Positions 59,220 through 64,000 of a stretch of DNA of 64,000 nucleotides are shown in pieces. Below the pieces are notes generated by a model, which was given only the letters and a program-made list of their open reading frames with translations, was not told where the DNA came from and did no database searches. The DNA lies in contig NZ_BMNE01000006.1 in NCBI RefSeq assembly GCF_014646295.1, positions 483,083-547,082 on the forward strand. Direction: 5' to 3'. The translations under genes were made by a program, and so were the position numbers. Origin of the DNA: Nocardia rhizosphaerihabitans (GTDB taxonomy: Bacteria; Actinomycetota; Actinomycetes; Mycobacteriales; Mycobacteriaceae). The first letter of the stretch is position 1; each line of letters opens with the position of its first letter.

Positions 59220-62200
59220 CCCACCGGCTCGTCCTGCACGGTCCACACCGCGGCGAGATCCTCGAAATACCGCTGGCTGCTCCACAATCGGTAGTTGCCG
59301 ATCACATAGACCCGCCGCCGCGCCCGCGACACCGCCGCATTGAGCACATTCGGATTCGTCGCTGCCCAGCGCCGTGACCCACCCGCCGCCGGGGAGGTAC
59401 CGAGGATCAGCACCACCACCTCGGCCGAATTGCCGTGCATCGCATGAACAGTCCCCACGTGGTGGGTGGCGAACTCCGCCCCGAGAACCTCGCGCGCGAC
59501 CTCCCGCGCACCCCGCGCGACATCGCGGAACGGACTGACGACCCGGATGTCGCCCGGGGAAACGCCGTCCGCCGTCAGCTGGGTGAGCAGCGCGGCAAGC
59601 GCCTCACCTTCCCCGGGAATCCAATTGCCTTCGGCCCGTGCCGATCTGACATCGATCCACCGATTCTGCCCGGGAAACTTCGGCCGTTCCGGCGTACCGA
59701 AGACCAGCAGGTCATCGTCATAGGCGATGCGATGCGTCAACTCGAAGATCGGCAGATCGCTACGCCGATGCACCCGCAGCGGCGCCCCCACCCACACCGG
59801 TTCGGCATGATCGGCCGGCGTCAACCACGTCCCGAACCGCACGCCACGATCGGCGGCCCGGCGCGCCGACGCCATGTCCGGCATCCATTCCGGATCGAGC
59901 CCGTACTGCCGCACCAGCGCCTCCTGCGCCGACGTCGGCAGCGTCCCCACCGGCCCCAGCTGACGATGATCGCCCACGATCACCGCGCGCCGCGCCCGCC
60001 AGAGCCCACCCGCCACCGACTGCGGCGCGGCCTGCCCCGCATCGTCGACGAACAGCCAGCCCAGCGCCTCCCGCCCGAGCCCGGCGAACAACCGCGGCAC
60101 GGCGGTAAAGGTCGTCGCGACCAGCGGCACGGCGAGGAACAGCGTCTGCCACGCGGCCACCACGGTTTCCGGCTTCGGCTCCTCGGCCAGCTCACCCCTG
60201 ATCAGCGCGATGGCGACGATCAGGTTGTCACGCACCCGCGACCCGGCATCGAGCAGGAACGCGCGATGCAACCGCAGCGCGGACAGGAACAGCTCGCGCC
60301 GGGCGCCCGCGTACTGCTCGTCGGCCCACGGATTGCACAGCTGGAACTGCTCGTCGTCACCGGCGACATCGCCGAACGGAATAGTGTCCGACCAGTTCTC
60401 GCGCGCCCGCTCGATGATCTCCAGCGCGGCCTCACGCCGAGTTGTCAGCTCGAGATGATCACGGATGAGCCGTCGCCCGTGCTCGGCCGCCGCCGCCCAT
60501 TCTCCGCGCGTGTACTCGACCTCGGTCTGCCGCCGCCGCATCTCCGATTCGGCGATATGCCGCTCGCGCAGAAGCTCATTGCTCCTGGCACTCCACCGCC
60601 GCCCGGCCCGGAACCCGGTCGATAACGAGGCCAGAAACCCCGGCTTCTGTCCACCGTGCTCACCGAGCAGCTTGCCGACCCGATGCTGGGTCGCCTGCGC
60701 GGCCCGCAGATGCTCGGTCGCCAGCTGATGACGTTCCCGCCAATGCGCGTGTGCCGTATCGGCGTTCGCGATCTCCGCCGCCATCGAGTGCAGACGCTCG
60801 TTCATGCCGGGCAGGTCGGCGACCGCGTCGGCGACATCCTGACGCTCCTGGGCGAGCCTGCGCACCTCGGCGCGACGACCGGCGAAGTCCCGCACCGCGG
60901 TCGGCCAGTCCGGCAGCGAATCCGGATCTGCCTCAGCCTGTTTGAGAATGTCGAGCATGCCGCCCGTGGTCGACCCCGCCTTGCGCTCGCCGGCGAACCG
61001 CTCCCCGAACCAGAACCGCTCGCCGAACGTCCGGCGTTCGTCGCCCATCGCCGCGGCGATCAATCCCCACGCCGGCTCGTCGCCGACGAGATCGGCCAGT
61101 TCGGTGAAGTGGTTCACCTCGCAATCGACCGCCTCGCGACGCTGGATCTCGGTGACGACGTCGGCCGCGGCTTCCTCGCTACCCGTCGTCAGCACCACTT
61201 CGTATCCGGTGACGTTGGGCGCCAGCCGATGCGCGCCGACGGTGTAGTTCTTCGCGACCTGCACCTGCTCGGTGATGCCGGTGAACACATCCAGGGGCTC
61301 GTCGAAGGTCGCCAGTTGCGCGGCCCGCTCGACGATGATCCCCGCGAGCAGATCACGCAGCATCGTAGTCGTGCCGGTACCCGGCGCGCCATGCACCGCG
61401 AAAATCCCTGAGCTGTCCCGTAATCCGGCCATCGCCCGATCGACCGCGAACTGCTGACCCGACACCAGTGGATCGCCCGGCCACCTCCCATCCGGAACCA
61501 GGTGGGGGAGTAGTCCTTCGACGACCACATCCAGGCGCTGTCGGACATCGATCCGCTCGTCGACCGGCAGTGTCTCGGTGGCCGCGAGGTAATCCTGTAG
61601 CGCCGCACCGATATCGCCGCGTTCCACGGCCGCTGCCAGCGCGGCGAGATCCTCGCCCAGACCGCTGTTCAGCCGATCCTCGGTGGCGATGCTGTCCGCG
61701 TCGCGCGCCGCGACCTGGACACACGCGACGCGAATCCCGCCGGCCCGCAGCTCCGACCGAATCCCGAGCGCCGCACACAGTTCGCCGGTGAAAGTATGCA
61801 GATCACGACCGGTGAGGCTGGGCGCTTCGGGCTGCTCCTCTGTGGCCTCAGGCAGAAGCCGCTCGGCGAACGCCAGCGCGGACATCCCGGCGAGCCCGGG
61901 GGAGATGACCCCGTCTGCCACCGCCGCAACGAGCGAAGCCCCGACACCACGGCCCGCCACATCGAACGCCCGCCACCGCGGAGACTCCGGCACGATGTCG
62001 GCAGCCGCCGCCTCGCGCGTCAAAGTATCGAAAGCGGCGGTGAAAGCCGCCGAATCATGGTCGAACCCGTCGGCCCAGCCACTGTCCGCCGGACCGGGCG
62101 ACCGCAGTCGATTCACCGCCCAGGCCAGCCCCGACAAGGTCGCCGAACCCCCGACGACCACTCCGTCATCGGTCACCGTCACCGCGAACGCGGCCGTCAT

Positions 62201-62518
62201 ACCGGCCCGCCGCGCATCGGCCTCGAGCCGATCCTCCCCGAATGCCCGAACCAGCGCCTCGCGCGCCCGCCCCACCCCGAACAAGCCGCCGTACACCACG
62301 AACTGCCACACCCGCCCCGGCTTCAACGCGGGCAGTGTGGCCAGGTCTTCCCACGGCGCGAGATCATCCGCCGCCGGCTCGACGACGATCCCGTCGTCGG
62401 GTAGCGCGCCGACGTCGGGAACACGATGCGGACCGAACAACTCCACGGTCTGCCAGAAACGTACGAGCCGCGCGGCGTGCTCGGATCCGCCCACGATGCA
62501 CCTCAATCCGTCGGCCAT
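59201..62518 (-). CDS. Large Upf1-like SF1 helicase/AAA protein with altered Walker A
   Basis: About 1105 residues. The N-terminal ~340 residues are an unassigned domain, followed by SF1 motifs: Q-type FAVDRAM, motif I GAPGTGTTT, motif II LFVDDAGQAAPQ, motif III VGDHRQLGPVG, motif V GTVHAMHGNSAEVVVL and motif VI NAAVSRARRRVYVIGN. A coiled-coil insertion (about residues 520-680) separates motifs I and II. The invariant motif I lysine is Thr (codon 61370-61372 on the other strand reads ACG) and motif II has DD for DE, so ATP hydrolysis may be lost. ATG 62518 chosen; TTG 62530 possible. Confidence 0.88.
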   Translation of the reverse strand: MADGLRCIVGGSEHAARLVRFWQTVELFGPHRVPDVGALPDDGIVVEPAADDLAPWEDLATLPALKPGRVWQFVVYGGLFGVGRAREALVRAFGEDRLEADARRAGMTAAFAVTVTDDGVVVGGSATLSGLAWAVNRLRSPGPADSGWADGFDHDSAAFTAAFDTLTREAAAADIVPESPRWRAFDVAGRGVGASLVAAVADGVISPGLAGMSALAFAERLLPEATEEQPEAPSLTGRDLHTFTGELCAALGIRSELRAGGIRVACVQVAARDADSIATEDRLNSGLGEDLAALAAAVERGDIGAALQDYLAATETLPVDERIDVRQRLDVVVEGLLPHLVPDGRWPGDPLVSGQQFAVDRAMAGLRDSSGIFAVHGAPGTGTTTMLRDLLAGIIVERAAQLATFDEPLDVFTGITEQVQVAKNYTVGAHRLAPNVTGYEVVLTTGSEEAAADVVTEIQRREAVDCEVNHFTELADLVGDEPAWGLIAAAMGDERRTFGERFWFGERFAGERKAGSTTGGMLDILKQAEADPDSLPDWPTAVRDFAGRRAEVRRLAQERQDVADAVADLPGMNERLHSMAAEIANADTAHAHWRERHQLATEHLRAAQATQHRVGKLLGEHGGQKPGFLASLSTGFRAGRRWSARSNELLRERHIAESEMRRRQTEVEYTRGEWAAAAEHGRRLIRDHLELTTRREAALEIIERARENWSDTIPFGDVAGDDEQFQLCNPWADEQYAGARRELFLSALRLHRAFLLDAGSRVRDNLIVAIALIRGELAEEPKPETVVAAWQTLFLAVPLVATTFTAVPRLFAGLGREALGWLFVDDAGQAAPQSVAGGLWRARRAVIVGDHRQLGPVGTLPTSAQEALVRQYGLDPEWMPDMASARRAADRGVRFGTWLTPADHAEPVWVGAPLRVHRRSDLPIFELTHRIAYDDDLLVFGTPERPKFPGQNRWIDVRSARAEGNWIPGEGEALAALLTQLTADGVSPGDIRVVSPFRDVARGAREVAREVLGAEFATHHVGTVHAMHGNSAEVVVLILGTSPAAGGSRRWAATNPNVLNAAVSRARRRVYVIGNYRLWSSQRYFEDLAAVWTVQDEPVGQAVSR

Positions 62519-62615
62519 CAGTGCTGACAACGCCGATCACGGTACGCGATCGCGATCCCGCCAGTGCGGCAGCCCGATGGTCCCGCCCGCCACGGCGAGA
62601 CCATCGGCGCTGGTC

Positions 62616-62870
62616 CTACAGCTGCGGCAGGCAGCCCGCCGCCCGCATCCGCGCCGCCAGCGACGACGACACCAGCGCGCTCGACCCACTGCCACCGCCC
62701 AGCGCGACGAGAACGTCACCACCCAGCCCGGCGCCGAACGAACACCCGAGCACGTTCACATCGATGTAGATGTTCTCCTTCTGCTCCGGCTCCGCGGCAA
62801 CGGAACCCGCCCCCACAACTGTGGCAGCCGCAACAGCCAAACCCACTGCCACTGCCTTGACGATTCGCAC
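62616..62870 (-). CDS. Small secreted protein of unknown function (84 residues)
   Basis: GTG 62870 has a perfect AGGAGG five bases upstream, which fixes the start. The signal peptide covers ~28 residues (VAVGLAVAAATVVGAG, cleavage after AA before EPEQ). The mature ~55 residues begin acidic (EPEQKENIYIDVNVLGCSFG), then Gly/Ser-rich, with two cysteines (LGCSFG and AAGCLP) that could pair. No family recognised. Separate from the helicase gene downstream by 85 bases. Confidence 0.78.
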   Translation of the reverse strand: MRIVKAVAVGLAVAAATVVGAGSVAAEPEQKENIYIDVNVLGCSFGAGLGGDVLVALGGGSGSSALVSSSLAARMRAAGCLPQL

Positions 62871-63028
62871 AATATCCTCCTGAAAAGCGCTGATCAGCGC
62901 GGTGATCGGATCGGCCATCGCAGCTCCCGGACCGACGGATAGTGTTGACCGTTCTTTCGCCGTGGAAACGTCGCCGGTGAAACACCAGGACACGACAGCC
63001 TGACCCGATGCGTCCAACCCTGGAAGCC

Positions 63029-63649
63029 TCAGCGCAGCACCATCTCCGCGACGGCCTTGGGCGCCGCGAGCCACTCCCTGATGTTGTTGCGCACCTCGGT
63101 ACTCCGCCGGCAATCGCAATACGCGACCACCCCGTCGGCCTCGATCCCCGCAGCCCTGCACAACGCGACAGCCCGCGGCAGATGCTGATACTGACTCACG
63201 ATGATCGCCCGCTCGACCCCGTACATCGACCGCGCCCGCTCACACGTCTCTCGCGTCGACAGCCCTTCCCCATCGGACTTCACGATCTCCGGGTCGATCC
63301 CGTGCTCGAGTAGATACCGCGTCATCGAAGCGATCTCGTCTCCGGAAGTCCCGCCCGCGTCCCCCGACAGCAGTATCTCGCCGGCCTTCCCCGCGGCCAC
63401 CAATTCGATGGCGACGTCGAGCCGGCCCCGCAGATACGCCATGGGAGTGCCGTCCGTCGCGACCTTCGCTCCGGGAACAATCACGACCGGCACATCCGGC
63501 GCCCCCGCCACATCACTCCGATGACCGGACGACATAGCCCACATAGCCGCATTCGCGCCCGCGGTGACGAGTACCAACCCACCCGCCACGACCAACCCGG
63601 CCCCGAGTACCCGGCGCAGTCGTCGCCGCTTCCCACTCTGTACCGCCAT
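63029..63649 (-). CDS. SanA/YdcF-like DUF218 membrane protein
   Basis: 206 residues. Basic N-terminus and one membrane anchor (LGAGLVVAGGLVLVTAGAN), then a DUF218 domain outside the membrane: VVIVPGAKV, YLRGRLDVAIELVAAGKAG, ILLSGDAG, TRYLLEHGIDPE and IIVSQYQHLPRAVALCRAAGI. SanA/VanYdcF-type proteins influence envelope permeability; mechanism unclear. ATG 63649 has GAGGGG 5 bases upstream. An upstream frame to 63895 would run into the rRNA promoter and is rejected. Confidence 0.9.
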   Translation of the reverse strand: MAVQSGKRRRLRRVLGAGLVVAGGLVLVTAGANAAMWAMSSGHRSDVAGAPDVPVVIVPGAKVATDGTPMAYLRGRLDVAIELVAAGKAGEILLSGDAGGTSGDEIASMTRYLLEHGIDPEIVKSDGEGLSTRETCERARSMYGVERAIIVSQYQHLPRAVALCRAAGIEADGVVAYCDCRRSTEVRNNIREWLAAPKAVAEMVLR

Positions 63650-63737
63650 CGCCGCCCCTCCCTTTGTCGCGTCCACGAGCCACCGTACCGGCCGTGGTTC
63701 GTGACAACGTCGGCGAAACATCCCCTGACTAGGGAAT

Positions 63738-63766
63738 TTGACATCGCATTTGTCGACACGTAAATT
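63738..63766 (+). promoter_or_regulatory. rRNA operon promoter
   Basis: TTGACA, exact 17-base spacer, TAAATT: the strongest sigma-A-type promoter in the window. Transcription would start near 63773. Confidence 0.88.
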
Positions 63767-63772
63767 AATTCC

Positions 63773-64000
63773 AGTCAGAGCGACACGGACACCGACCCGG
63801 TACCGAGTACCAGGGAAACGAGGTTGGACGATGAGCGCCGACAACATCAAGTAAGAAGGTTCACCTGAAGCGGATTTGCATCCGGGCGCGGGCATGAGCT
63901 AAGTTTGAACCCTGCCTCGCTGAAGCCCCTACGAAATGTTGTGGGTGGAAGCTTGTGCGTGTGTTCTTTGAGAACTCAATAGTGTGTCGATGAATGTCAG
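63773..64000 (+). other. rRNA operon leader (rrn), 16S gene beyond the right edge
   Basis: About 228 bases of transcribed leader. Near the end, TGTTCTTTGAGAACTC (63962-63977) resembles an antitermination boxA, followed by the CAATAGTGTGTCGATG context that precedes 16S rRNA in Nocardia and Rhodococcus. The mature 16S start is not reached. A 7-codon frame (ATG 63831 to TAA 63854) lies in the leader. Confidence 0.85.

Noticed and set aside
63649..63895. N-terminal extension of the DUF218 gene
   Set aside because: It would overlap the rRNA promoter on the opposite strand, and the 63649 start has a good ribosome site.

Overview
The window looks like chromosomal DNA from a high-GC mycolic-acid actinobacterium (order Mycobacteriales), most probably Nocardia or a close relative. 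Three things point there. The coding GC is very high, with G or C at most third codon positions. A long run of genes follows the Mycobacterium tuberculosis order: cobD, SURF1, ptpA, cobC, NIF3-like, zinc-ribbon, RNase H-phosphatase, then panB, caeA, glnA2, glnE, glnA1, DUF4191 and RDD genes. The extreme right end is a typical actinobacterial rRNA-operon leader. No insertion sequence, prophage, CRISPR array or tRNA was seen. No gene-free stretch exceeds about 300 bases except the rRNA leader at the right edge.

Layout. Positions 1-2189 hold the tail of an unknown gene, alanine dehydrogenase and a convergent ECF41-type sigma factor. Positions 2307-9345 are the conserved block: cobD, SURF1, ptpA, cobC, NIF3, zinc-ribbon protein and an RNase H/phosphatase fusion. 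Three of its products (CobD, CobC, the phosphatase domain) fit late steps of cobalamin nucleotide-loop assembly. Positions 9466-20100 are more variable: a secreted serine protease, an MmyB-type regulator, a NUDIX enzyme, an alpha/beta hydrolase, RNase P RNA (rnpB), two small exported proteins, an RNB ribonuclease, a two-component system, a CHAD protein and proline iminopeptidase preceded by an overlapping 33-codon gene.

Positions 20230-27363 return to the conserved order (panB, caeA, glnA2, glnE). An accessory insert follows (27420-37090): a cold-shock protein, an unknown 340-residue protein, a large DUF262 protein, an HPr-like protein, an exonuclease/endonuclease/phosphatase protein, a lipoprotein metallopeptidase, a RibH2-type lumazine synthase, a lipase and an M20 peptidase. 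The conserved block resumes with DUF4191, RDD and glnA1. glnA1 has a textbook four-half-site GlnR operator. GlnA1, GlnA2 and the adenylyltransferase GlnE form the nitrogen-assimilation core of the window.

Positions 41807-50626 carry exported or detoxification-type enzymes and two TetR regulators, each facing a divergent gene across a near-perfect palindrome. Positions 50860-58044 are a complete N-acetylglucosamine phosphotransferase and catabolic module. A tightly overlapping minus-strand operon (EIIC, HPr, EI, a 106-residue unknown, nagA, nagB, cutC) diverges from EIIB and EIIA. Sugar is imported and phosphorylated by EI, HPr, EIIA, EIIB and EIIC, deacetylated by NagA, and deaminated and isomerised to fructose-6-phosphate by NagB.

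The window closes with a methyltransferase, an Upf1-like SF1 helicase homologue whose Walker A lysine is missing, a small secreted protein, a SanA/YdcF-like membrane protein and the rRNA promoter and leader. About fourteen genes show a TANNNT -10 hexamer only 6-8 bases before the start codon, so leaderless transcription seems common here.
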